Positions 1 to 8,052 of a stretch of DNA of 64,000 nucleotides are shown piece after piece. The notes beneath the pieces were generated by a model, which saw only the letters and a list, made by a program, of their open reading frames with translations, was not told the origin of the DNA and did no database searches. The stretch is from contig JAUHYC010000001.1 of assembly GCA_030426685.1 (NCBI GenBank), forward strand, positions 1 through 64,000. Direction: 5' to 3'. This DNA comes from Alphaproteobacteria bacterium (GTDB taxonomy: Bacteria > Pseudomonadota > Alphaproteobacteria > Rhodobacterales > Rhodobacteraceae). The position numbers and the translations under genes were made by a program. Every line of letters starts with the position of its first letter. The stretch's first letter is position 1.

Positions 1-129
1 TGAGCCACCGTTTCGCCACTGGCCCCGACCTCACAAGAAATTCAGATGACCCCTCTGGAAATGCTGGGCAATCACCAATATTTTACCGCCAATGAAACGT
101 CCGAGCAGTTTAAATCACCGGAGGCAATC

Positions 130-729
130 TTGTCCCAAAATCGAATGACCCGCCGCTCCGCCCTGTTGGGTGCTGCGTCCCTGATCGCAACCCCTGCTCT
201 GGTCCGGGCGCAAAGCGTGGATGCGTTCCCCCAGGATGAAGAAGCGATCAGCACGCAGTTGCCGGTACGCCGCAACGTATCGTCATTCTCGCAGCAGAAT
301 TGGCAGGATCACTTTGACGAACTTGGCGTCGGCTGCCTGTTGGCTGATATCACCAGCCGTGCGGTGCATTACTGGGGGGCAGACGGGACCTATAAGCTCT
401 ACCCCAGTTCGGTTCCGATGAGCGAAGAGCTAACCAAGCGCGGCTATACCGAAGTTGTCCGCAAGGCGGAAAACCCAAGCTGGACGCCGACGGCATCGAT
501 GCGCGAGCGTGACCCCACGCTGCCTGTCCGCATGGAAGGCGGTGATCCGGGCAACCCGCTGGGCACCCGCGCGATGTACCTGTCCTGGCCAGCTTATCTG
601 GTGCACGGTACCCATGACACGCGCAAGATCGGACGGCAGAGCTCGTCCGGCTGTATCGGCCTCTACAACCAGCATGTCGAAGAGCTATATCCGCTGGTAA
701 AAGTCGGCACTCAGGTTCGACTATTGTGA
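130..729 (+). CDS. Secreted L,D-transpeptidase (YkuD domain)
   Basis: Predicted periplasmic peptidoglycan cross-linking enzyme of 199 residues. The N-terminus carries a twin-arginine-type signal (TRRSALLGAASL) ending near ALVRAQ, so export is probably by Tat. The C-terminal YkuD core has the conserved His in HGTHDT (about residue 159) and the catalytic Cys in SSSGCIG (about 175). Most YkuD enzymes have SxGCIR; here the Arg after Ile is Gly, so activity or specificity may differ. I chose the TTG at 130 because GGAGG lies 6 bases upstream; ATG starts at 46 and 145 are alternatives. It stands alone and ends in a bidirectional terminator shared with the convergent fasciclin gene. Confidence 0.8.
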   Translation: MSQNRMTRRSALLGAASLIATPALVRAQSVDAFPQDEEAISTQLPVRRNVSSFSQQNWQDHFDELGVGCLLADITSRAVHYWGADGTYKLYPSSVPMSEELTKRGYTEVVRKAENPSWTPTASMRERDPTLPVRMEGGDPGNPLGTRAMYLSWPAYLVHGTHDTRKIGRQSSSGCIGLYNQHVEELYPLVKVGTQVRLL

Positions 730-750
730 GCGGTTCCTTCATTTCAACAA

Positions 751-779
751 AAAGCCCCGGCCATTTGGACCGGGGCTTT
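751..779. terminator. Bidirectional intrinsic terminator
   Basis: A 10-bp perfect stem AAAGCCCCGG / CCGGGGCTTT (751-760 with 770-779) encloses a 9-base loop, with A- and T-rich flanks on both sides. It sits between the convergent transpeptidase and fasciclin genes. Confidence 0.8.
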
Positions 780-801
780 GTCTTTCAGGGGTCTTGAAAA
801 C

Positions 802-1278
802 TTATTCAGGCAGAATCACCGTGTCGACGACATGGATCACGCCGTTGCTGGCCTCGATATCGGCCTGAATGACTTCGGCGCCGTTCACTTTGACACCATT
901 CTTGGCATTCACACTCAGCCGGTCACCCTGCACCGTCAGTACCTTCGCACGCTTGCCCGCGATGTCACCCGACATCACTTTCGCAGGCACCACGTGATAG
1001 GTCAGGATCGATACCAATTGATCCTTGTTCTCAGGCAGAAGCAGCGTTTCTACTGTCCCTTCGGGTAGAGCGGCAAACGCCTCATCCGTCGGTGCGAACA
1101 CGGTGAACGGGCCATCTCCCTTCAACGTATCGACCAGACCCGCGGCCCGAACGGCAGCGACCAAAGTGTTAAACGATCCGGCCGAAACGGCGGTATCGAC
1201 GATATCGGCTGCCTGTGCTTTGACAGGCAGGGCGAGTGCAAATGCGGCGGCAGCGCCCATGAAAGTGCGGCGGAACAT
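802..1278 (-). CDS. Secreted fasciclin (FAS1) domain protein
   Basis: A 158-residue exported protein: a signal peptide to about ALPVKAQA (residue 23) followed by a single FAS1 domain filling the rest. FAS1 hallmarks are visible: the H1-like [14 protein letters not shown], the YHVVPAKV box and the closing [14 protein letters not shown]. Single-domain bacterial FAS1 proteins are extracytoplasmic and linked to adhesion or surface roles, but the ligand cannot be read from sequence. It is monocistronic and converges on the L,D-transpeptidase. Confidence 0.85.
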   Translation of the reverse strand: MFRRTFMGAAAAFALALPVKAQAADIVDTAVSAGSFNTLVAAVRAAGLVDTLKGDGPFTVFAPTDEAFAALPEGTVETLLLPENKDQLVSILTYHVVPAKVMSGDIAGKRAKVLTVQGDRLSVNAKNGVKVNGAEVIQADIEASNGVIHVVDTVILPE

Positions 1279-1355
1279 GGCTGTTTTCTCCTCTCCAGCT
1301 TGCTATGGAGAGGGTTACGCGCCTTTCACCGGACCGGATCAAATTAAGATCATTT

Positions 1356-2213
1356 TTATTTGAGCTGGACCCAGATGCTCTGTGCGCGACCGTCTTTCAT
1401 AAATGGCAACGCTTCTACCGCATCCGGCCGCGCCTGCTGCAGGTAGTACCCCGGCCAAAGCATTGAAAAGGAACCTGATTGAAGCAATGCGTGCAGCATG
1501 TACTGTTCGCCCCAGCCCGGGCAGTCATAGAAAAACCGCTTGGGGTACTCATAGGGTAGAAACACATCATGCACATGGATCACGACGCCCGGTTTCAGCG
1601 CTGGAATGATCCGGCAGAACAGATGAGCCACGTCATTGCTCATGCGAACGACATGGCTGGAATCGATGAACAGGACATCGCCCGCTTCCAGTTGATCGAA
1701 CACGGCTGGATCGACCTCCTCCAGCCGTTTTTGCTCAAACTGATCAACTACATGGGCTATATCGGCACGCGGATACGGATCAATTGCGGTGATGGTCGTA
1801 TCCAGACCGCCATCACTGATTGCCTGCCGCGTGACACGGGTGGAGTTGCCGCATCCGACCTCGATCACGCGCTTTGGCTGAAATCGACGGATCATCAGAT
1901 ACAGAGCGTCGGCATCAGGGCTGTCGTAATACCCGTTACCCACACGATATCCGGTCTGGTTGCGCGCGGGATCCTTCAACGCCTCGAGCGCTGCTTTGTG
2001 CTGATTGTATTCTGCCACCAGCGGCGCGATATCGAATCCCTCCATCCCCGGCGAAAGGGCATAAGCCGGGCGGGTCAACCCGCCTGCCCGCTCAAACGCT
2101 TCCAGCCGCGCCCGTTCTTCGCGGTCAGATACCTTGTCGACCAGCTTTACACCCAGTTCATCAAGGGCTGCGTTGATTTGGGGAAATTTCCTTGGTTTCA
2201 CGAGGCGCTCCAC
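1356..2213 (-). CDS. Class I SAM-dependent methyltransferase
   Basis: A 285-residue cytoplasmic protein. The SAM-binding motif I reads VIEVGCGNSTRV near residues 116-127. Downstream, FIDSSHV and HVHDVF resemble the family often called Methyltransferase_24, which acts on small molecules or sugars. The first 90 residues are charged and not typical of the core fold. The substrate is unknown. The gene lies in a divergent arrangement with the YbdK-type ligase and has no operon partner that would hint at a pathway. Confidence 0.7.
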   Translation of the reverse strand: MERLVKPRKFPQINAALDELGVKLVDKVSDREERARLEAFERAGGLTRPAYALSPGMEGFDIAPLVAEYNQHKAALEALKDPARNQTGYRVGNGYYDSPDADALYLMIRRFQPKRVIEVGCGNSTRVTRQAISDGGLDTTITAIDPYPRADIAHVVDQFEQKRLEEVDPAVFDQLEAGDVLFIDSSHVVRMSNDVAHLFCRIIPALKPGVVIHVHDVFLPYEYPKRFFYDCPGWGEQYMLHALLQSGSFSMLWPGYYLQQARPDAVEALPFMKDGRAQSIWVQLK

Positions 2214-2334
2214 ATTGCGTTCAGATTGTTCCTTACCTTTGCATACGTGATCTCCGCAAGAACTGCGGCGTCAAACCCTTGGCAAAATGGGAATTTCCGT
2301 ATTCACTGGAACGAATTTAACGACGAGGGTCGCC

Positions 2335-3450
2335 ATGCAGCAGGAATTCACGATCGGCATCGAAGAGGAATACTTGCTGGTCGACCGCGACAGCCTGCAA
2401 CTGTCCGAAGCCCCACAAGCACTGATGGAGGCGTGCCAGGCGGATTTCGAGGGGCAGGTCAGCCCGGAATTCCTGCAATGCCAGATCGAAGTTGGCACCC
2501 GTCCACATTCGACGATCAAGTCTGCGCGTGAGGATCTGAAGCGTCTGCGGTCTTGCGTCTCGAAACATGCGGCCGAATATAACCTGGCCCCGATCGCCGT
2601 ATCCTGCCATCCTTTTGCGGATTGGAAAGATCAGCACCACACCCGCAAAGAACGATATGACGACCTGCAACATGCTCTGGGTGGCGTGGCGCGTCGTATG
2701 CTGATCTGCGGGATGCATGTGCATGTCGGAGTACAGGATCAGGCTCTGCGCGCCGATCTGATGCCGCAGCTGTCTTACTTTCTGCCCCATTTGCTGGCGC
2801 TGTCCACCTCATCCCCCTATTGGAATGGCGAGGATACTGGCCTTTCATCCTACCGATTGACCGTGTTCGACAATCTTCCCCGGACCGGCCTGCCCCCGGT
2901 GTTCAGCAGCTGGAGTGAATACGAACGTACGACCGGTGTGTTGGTCGAATTGGGCGTGATTGAGGATACCTCAAAAATTTGGTGGGACCTTCGCCCGTCA
3001 CACCAGTTTCCAACGCTCGAGACCCGCATCATGGATGTACAACCTCGCCTTGAACACACGTTGTCGCTGGCGGCGATGGTGCAGGCACTGACCCGCATGC
3101 TGTGTCGCCTGAAAGACCGCAATCTGCGCTGGCGGCAATATGACAGGTTCCTGATTGGCGAAAACCGCTGGCGCGCACAACGCTACGGCGTGGGTGAAGG
3201 GCTGATCGATTTCGGAGATCGCTCCATCAAGCCGATGGCCGAACTGATCGGCGAGTTGATGGGAATGCTCGCCGAAGATACCGAGGCATTGGGCACCATG
3301 ACCGAGCTTGCCCGCCTGCGTCAAATCGCCGAAACCGGAACCTCTGCCACACGGCAACGTCGTATCCATGCCGAAGCAACTGCGCGGGGTGATGATCCCG
3401 GCACGGCCGTGGTCAAGCACCTGATCGAAGAGTTCCACGCAGATCTTTAG
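2335..3450 (+). CDS. YbdK-family carboxylate-amine ligase (GCS2-like)
   Basis: A 371-residue member of the glutamate-cysteine ligase 2 family (YbdK type), which joins a carboxylate to an amine with ATP; E. coli YbdK has weak gamma-glutamylcysteine synthetase activity. The family start is clear in [14 protein letters not shown], followed by MHVHVGV and a metal/ATP-binding Glu-rich core. I start at ATG 2335, preceded by GAGGG, rather than the in-frame ATG at 2287, because the family usually begins two or three residues before FTIGIEEE. The physiological substrate is unknown. The 3' end abuts the convergent hydrolase with 2 bases between. Confidence 0.8.
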   Translation: MQQEFTIGIEEEYLLVDRDSLQLSEAPQALMEACQADFEGQVSPEFLQCQIEVGTRPHSTIKSAREDLKRLRSCVSKHAAEYNLAPIAVSCHPFADWKDQHHTRKERYDDLQHALGGVARRMLICGMHVHVGVQDQALRADLMPQLSYFLPHLLALSTSSPYWNGEDTGLSSYRLTVFDNLPRTGLPPVFSSWSEYERTTGVLVELGVIEDTSKIWWDLRPSHQFPTLETRIMDVQPRLEHTLSLAAMVQALTRMLCRLKDRNLRWRQYDRFLIGENRWRAQRYGVGEGLIDFGDRSIKPMAELIGELMGMLAEDTEALGTMTELARLRQIAETGTSATRQRRIHAEATARGDDPGTAVVKHLIEEFHADL

Positions 3451-3452
3451 GC

Positions 3453-4313
3453 TCAGCTTGCGGCCAGGATCTCTTTGATCCGGTCTGCGACCGGGTAATA
3501 CAAATCGCGATCTGTCCAGTATCCATTGTGCGAAAACGGGTTCCACGAGGTAAAGATCTTGCCCGCATTAATCGGGAGGTCTTTCAAGGCACCGCTTTGC
3601 GCCAACTGCCCATAGCGTGTGGCACTTTTGCCCAGCGGGAATCCCAGCACATCATGGCGGTCGTAGTAGTTGTGCCACCAGGTCGGAAACCGGAGCGCGG
3701 GCGGCAATTCCTGATTGGGTGCCATGATCGGAAAAATGTCATCTTCGGGATAGGCAAAAAGAAAGATCGGTATGTTGCACCCGAATGTCACGATCCCGGC
3801 GACGGTCTTCATGTTTTCGACATGCGTCGGATGCACCGGCGATCCACCCACTCTAAGATGCCGTTGCAGATCGTAGATGTAATTCGACATGATGTGCCCG
3901 CCCAGCGAATGTGCTAGGATCAGCACCGGGCCATCGTCGCCAACCTGATATTTGACCACACCCATCACGTTTTCGATCTTCTTATGGATCGCTTCATAGA
4001 TCTTGTCGCCATCATCCGGGGTTGGACGATAAGATGCGGCATCTGAAAGGTTGCAAACCACAAACTCGCGCAGCTTGTCGTAGCCCAGGCTGCGTTTGAT
4101 CTTCTTGAGATACGCCTTTTGCCGCCCCTGCAGGATCTGCGCCCAGACCACCTCGTGCCAGATCACTTGATCCATATCCGCCCCCACACGCCTGGCGACC
4201 CTTCGTTTCAATCCCTTCGAAAAAGTCGGGGTCGTTGATGCGGGCTGATCTTGCGGAGTGTGCTGGCTACCCATTCCGTGAATGGCAATCACGGCCAATT
4301 TGTGTGTCGACAT
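3453..4313 (-). CDS. Putative alpha/beta-hydrolase of unknown function
   Basis: A 286-residue protein with a serine-hydrolase signature: an N-terminal oxyanion-type HGMGSQ at residues 12-17 and a nucleophile elbow AHSLGGH with Ser at about 136. Candidate acid and base residues are in DRHDVLG and SHNGYW, but I cannot prove the triad. No signal peptide is seen, so it is probably cytoplasmic. The sequence resembles lipase-like or esterase-like folds rather than a named enzyme. Start ATG 4313 has TGAGG upstream. It is divergent from the valine-degradation operon with no obvious functional link. Confidence 0.6.
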   Translation of the reverse strand: MSTHKLAVIAIHGMGSQHTPQDQPASTTPTFSKGLKRRVARRVGADMDQVIWHEVVWAQILQGRQKAYLKKIKRSLGYDKLREFVVCNLSDAASYRPTPDDGDKIYEAIHKKIENVMGVVKYQVGDDGPVLILAHSLGGHIMSNYIYDLQRHLRVGGSPVHPTHVENMKTVAGIVTFGCNIPIFLFAYPEDDIFPIMAPNQELPPALRFPTWWHNYYDRHDVLGFPLGKSATRYGQLAQSGALKDLPINAGKIFTSWNPFSHNGYWTDRDLYYPVADRIKEILAAS

Positions 4314-4472
4314 CGGAATACCTCATGAAATCTTTATCTTAATCGCTCCAATATACATCGCTGGGGCATTTCGCCCAAATGGCATCGCAGCGTTTGCCGT
4401 CGTTGAAAAAATTCTGTAAGGATTGAGGAATAAAACGCTCGTTCAATTCTGCAGATAACAGGGACTACAGCC

Positions 4473-5615
4473 ATGGATTTCGCGCTGACCGAGGAACAGA
4501 CGGCCATATTCGACATGGCCTATGCCTTTGGCCAAGACCACATTGCACCCCACGCGCGCCAGTGGGAGGCTGACGGCACCATTCCCAAGGATCTTTGGCC
4601 CAAAATCGGGGAGCTGGGCTTTGGCGGCCTCTATGTTTCCGAAGACGGTGGCGGATCGGGCCTGACCCGGCTGGATGCGACGCTGGTGTTCGAAGCATTG
4701 TCGATGGCTTGCCCTTCGGTCGCGGCTTTCCTGTCGATCCACAATATGTGCGCAAAAATGCTCGACAGTTTCGGCAGCGACGAACTGAAATCCCGCATCA
4801 TGCCAGACATTCTGAGCCTCAATACCGTGCTCAGCTACTGCCTGACCGAACCCGGCTCGGGCTCGGACGCGGCGGCGTTGAAAACCCGCGCAGACCGCAC
4901 AAACGAAGGTTACACCCTGAACGGCAGTAAAGCCTTTATCTCGGGGGGCGGATACTCCGATGCATATGTCTGCATGGTTCGCACAGGTGTAGATGGCCCC
5001 AAGGGTATCTCAACAGTCTATGTCGAAGACGGCACCCCCGGCCTAAGCTTTGGTGCGCTGGAACAGAAGATGGGGTGGAAAAGCCAACCCACCGCGCAGG
5101 TTCAGTTCGACGATTGCAAAATTCCTGCAGGCAATCTGGTCGGCACAGAAGGTGACGGATTTAAATATGCCATGATGGGACTTGATGGCGGGCGACTGAA
5201 CATCGCGTCCTGTTCGCTGGGTGCGGCCCAGAACGGGTTAGATATGACGTTGCAGTATATGTCCGAACGCAAAGCCTTTGGCCAATCAATCGACCAGTTC
5301 CAAGCGCTGCAATTCCGTCTTGCGGATATGGAGATCGAACTGCAAGCCGCAAGGACTTTCCTGCGGCAGGCCGCCTGGAAGCTGGATCAGGGCGCGCCGG
5401 ATGCCACCAAGTTCTGTGCCATGGCCAAGAAGTTTGTTACCGAAACCGGGTCGAAGGTTGTAGACCAATGTCTGCAGCTTCATGGCGGATACGGTTATCT
5501 CGCCGATTATGGCATCGAAAAGCTCGTGCGAGATCTGCGCGTGCACCAGATATTGGAAGGCACGAATGAGATCATGCGCGTCATCGTCGCGCGCCAGATG
5601 CTCACCAACCGCTGA
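4473..5615 (+). CDS. Isobutyryl-CoA dehydrogenase (acyl-CoA dehydrogenase family)
   Basis: A 380-residue FAD-dependent acyl-CoA dehydrogenase. It carries the N-terminal, middle and C-terminal acyl-CoA dehydrogenase domains, the FAD/substrate signature YCLTEPGSGSDAAAL, and the C-terminal ILEGTNEIMR whose Glu (about 362) is the expected catalytic base. Length and pattern fit the short branched-chain type. Its downstream partners, a hydroxyisobutyryl-CoA hydrolase 7 bases away and a hydroxyisobutyrate dehydrogenase, identify the substrate as isobutyryl-CoA from valine. An enoyl-CoA hydratase for the intermediate step is not in this cluster, so that step must be encoded elsewhere or be done by a relaxed hydratase. 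Confidence 0.88.
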   Translation: MDFALTEEQTAIFDMAYAFGQDHIAPHARQWEADGTIPKDLWPKIGELGFGGLYVSEDGGGSGLTRLDATLVFEALSMACPSVAAFLSIHNMCAKMLDSFGSDELKSRIMPDILSLNTVLSYCLTEPGSGSDAAALKTRADRTNEGYTLNGSKAFISGGGYSDAYVCMVRTGVDGPKGISTVYVEDGTPGLSFGALEQKMGWKSQPTAQVQFDDCKIPAGNLVGTEGDGFKYAMMGLDGGRLNIASCSLGAAQNGLDMTLQYMSERKAFGQSIDQFQALQFRLADMEIELQAARTFLRQAAWKLDQGAPDATKFCAMAKKFVTETGSKVVDQCLQLHGGYGYLADYGIEKLVRDLRVHQILEGTNEIMRVIVARQMLTNR

Positions 5616-5622
5616 GGTTTAT

Positions 5623-6663
5623 ATGGCTGACATAGATATCCGCACTGTCGGGCGCGCCGGGCGCATCACGCTGACACGGCCCAAAGCCCTGAACGCGCTG
5701 AGCTACGAGATGTGCATGGCCATCGACACAGCCCTGCGCAACTGGCGCGAAGATGACGAGGTTGATCTGATCCTCTTCGACGCCGAGGGAGATAAGGCAT
5801 TCTGCGCTGGTGGTGATATCGCAGAGCTATATGCCACCGGCACCAAGGGTGATTTCGATTATGGCCGCAAATTCTGGCGCGATGAATATAGGCTGAATGC
5901 GCTAATATTCGAATACCCGAAACCTGTGGTCAGCTTTCTGCAGGGCTTTACCATGGGTGGTGGTGTGGGCATTGGATGCCATGGCAGTCATCGCGTGGTT
6001 GGTGAAAGCTCCAGAATATCGATGCCGGAATGCTCGATCGGACTTGTCCCCGACGTGGGCGGGTCACTGATGCTGGCGCTGGCACCGGGCCGTATGGGAG
6101 AGTATCTGGGCACAACCGGCCATCGCATGGGCCCCGAAGACGCCATCTTTGCAGGGTTCGCCGATCAATTCGTTCCGCAGGACCGCTGGCCTGAGTTGAT
6201 CGAGATGCTGGAAGCGTCAGGTCGTGCCGAACTGGTCGAAGAACACGCAGAGACGCCGCCAGACAGCCATCTTGCGGGCCTTCAGCCTCAGATCGACGCG
6301 TTGTTCAGCGGGGAAAGCCTAACCGATATCCTGAACAACCTGCGTAACGGTAGTGAAGAATTTTCGGCGAAAATTCTCGACGGCCTCAAACGAAATTCAC
6401 CAATCTCGATGGCGTGCACGATTGAGATGTTGCACAGGCTGCGGGGCTCGGGCCTGACCCTGCGCAAGGCGTTGGATATGGAGTACCGCTTCACATTTCG
6501 CGCCATGGAGCATGGAGATTTCCTGGAAGGCATTCGTGCCATGATCATCGACAAGGACCGCAATCCCAACTGGCAGTACGCCAATATGGATGTGCCCACA
6601 GTGGCAGTATCAAAAATGCTGCAACCACTGGGCGAAGATGCACTAAGTTTTGCAGAGGAGTAA
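5623..6663 (+). CDS. 3-hydroxyisobutyryl-CoA hydrolase
   Basis: A 346-residue crotonase-superfamily protein. FCAGGDIAELY and GGGVGIGCHGSHRV form the oxyanion-hole elements, and MPECSIGLVPDVGGS carries the Glu/Asp expected for the hydrolase subgroup rather than simple enoyl-CoA hydratases; the length also fits the hydrolase (hydratases are about 260). It releases 3-hydroxyisobutyrate from its CoA ester in valine catabolism. The start at ATG 5623 is 7 bases after the dehydrogenase stop, with TGAGG as ribosome site overlapping that stop; in-frame codons upstream of it belong to an overlap shadow. Confidence 0.88.
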   Translation: MADIDIRTVGRAGRITLTRPKALNALSYEMCMAIDTALRNWREDDEVDLILFDAEGDKAFCAGGDIAELYATGTKGDFDYGRKFWRDEYRLNALIFEYPKPVVSFLQGFTMGGGVGIGCHGSHRVVGESSRISMPECSIGLVPDVGGSLMLALAPGRMGEYLGTTGHRMGPEDAIFAGFADQFVPQDRWPELIEMLEASGRAELVEEHAETPPDSHLAGLQPQIDALFSGESLTDILNNLRNGSEEFSAKILDGLKRNSPISMACTIEMLHRLRGSGLTLRKALDMEYRFTFRAMEHGDFLEGIRAMIIDKDRNPNWQYANMDVPTVAVSKMLQPLGEDALSFAEE

Positions 6664-6666
6664 GAC

Positions 6667-7539
6667 ATGAAAATCGCATTCATTGGGTTGGGCAACATGG
6701 GAGCCCCGATGGCGGCCAATCTGGCGGCTGCCGGGCATGACGTGATTGGATTCGACCAAGCCGATGCCACAGTCGATGGCGTGACGATGACACAATCCGC
6801 GGCAGAGGCAGCCTCTGACGCCGAAGCCGTCATAACCATGCTCCCGAACGGACAGATCCTGCGCGCCGTAGCCGATGAAGTTATCCCCGCCATGCATGCA
6901 GGCGCTGTCCTGATCGATTGTTCGACCGTGGATGTCGACAATGCCCGCGCTGTGGCTCGGCAAGCCGCAGACGCTGGTCTGCTTTCAGTGGACGCCCCGG
7001 TTTCCGGTGGCATCGGTGGCGCCGCCGCAGGGACGCTGACATTCATGGCGGGTGGTTCGGATGCTGCGTTCGCCAAGGCTGAGCCTCTGTTCGACATCAT
7101 GGGTCAGAAAGCTGTGCATTGTGGCCAAGCGGGCGCCGGTCAGGCTGCCAAGATCTGTAACAACATGATCCTCGGTGTCACCATGATCGCTACGTGCGAG
7201 GCCTTTGCGCTCGCCGACAAACTTGGTCTTGACCGGCAGAAGATGTTTGATGTGGTGAGCACGTCATCGGGTTACAGTTGGACAATGAACGCTTACTGTC
7301 CCGCCCCGGGCGTTGGCCCGCAAAGCCCGGCTGACAACAACTACCAACCAGGCTTTGCCGCCGAGTTGATGTTGAAAGACCTGCGCCTGAGCCAACAGGC
7401 CGCCGACAGCGCCGACGCGGATACGCCGATGGGACAGGTCGCGACAACACTGTATGAGCAGTTTGTCGAGCACGAGGATGGCCTGGGGCGTGACTTTAGC
7501 GCCATGCTACCGCGATTTGAGAAACGTGGACGACACTAA
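6667..7539 (+). CDS. mmsB: 3-hydroxyisobutyrate dehydrogenase
   Basis: A 290-residue NAD-dependent beta-hydroxyacid dehydrogenase that oxidises 3-hydroxyisobutyrate to methylmalonate semialdehyde. The Rossmann motif FIGLGNMGAPMAANL opens the protein, the family substrate motif is VDAPVSGGIGGAAAGTL near residues 108-124, and the catalytic Lys is in GAGQAAKICNN (about 162). It starts 3 bases after the hydrolase gene, so the three valine genes form one transcript. The next enzyme, methylmalonate-semialdehyde dehydrogenase, is not in the window. Confidence 0.92.
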   Translation: MKIAFIGLGNMGAPMAANLAAAGHDVIGFDQADATVDGVTMTQSAAEAASDAEAVITMLPNGQILRAVADEVIPAMHAGAVLIDCSTVDVDNARAVARQAADAGLLSVDAPVSGGIGGAAAGTLTFMAGGSDAAFAKAEPLFDIMGQKAVHCGQAGAGQAAKICNNMILGVTMIATCEAFALADKLGLDRQKMFDVVSTSSGYSWTMNAYCPAPGVGPQSPADNNYQPGFAAELMLKDLRLSQQAADSADADTPMGQVATTLYEQFVEHEDGLGRDFSAMLPRFEKRGRH

Positions 7540-7647
7540 CATCTGAGTGGCGGAAATTCGCACATAGCTGGAAATGACTAAGGCGCGCTCCTAACTGATC
7601 AGGTATTCGTCCGTAAAAGCCGAAGACCCAGTCTGGAGTGCCCTCAT

Positions 7648-8046
7648 ATGAAGACCCTGACCTGCCTTGCAACGATCACGCTGATGGCGTTGAGCCCCGC
7701 CGCCCTTTTCGCAGGGAATGGCAATGGCAAAGGTAAGAACAAATCCAAGCTACAGGTCGAGCGCGTTGCCCCACAGACTGGTGCGAGCTACCGCCACAAT
7801 ACCGGGCATTGCCCGCCCGGACTGGCCAAAAAGGCCATTCCCTGTGTTCCGCCCGGACAGGCCAAGAAACTCTATCGCACCGGCGACTATATCGGCGACA
7901 ACTACAGATGGATCAATGATCCCTACCGATACGGATTGCGGCGCAGCGGCCACTATGTGCGCGCGGGCGACTATGTCTATTCGATCGATCCCGAGACGCA
8001 CAAGGTTTTGAACCTGATTGGTGCGGTCGCCGATATCCTCTACTGA
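7648..8046 (+). CDS. Small secreted RcnB-like protein
   Basis: A 132-residue protein with a signal peptide (MKTLTCLATITLMALSPAALFA) and a basic, Gly/Asn/Lys-rich segment. The middle has a duplicated CPPGLAKK/VPPGQAKK motif, and the C-terminus ends in an aromatic region (YRWINDP, GDYVYSIDP, VLNLIGAVADIL) that resembles RcnB-type periplasmic proteins. E. coli RcnB affects Ni/Co homeostasis; no metal ligands are evident here, so that role is not assumed. It converges on uvrA and is apparently monocistronic. Confidence 0.6.
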   Translation: MKTLTCLATITLMALSPAALFAGNGNGKGKNKSKLQVERVAPQTGASYRHNTGHCPPGLAKKAIPCVPPGQAKKLYRTGDYIGDNYRWINDPYRYGLRRSGHYVRAGDYVYSIDPETHKVLNLIGAVADILY

Positions 8047-8052
8047 ACGCGC

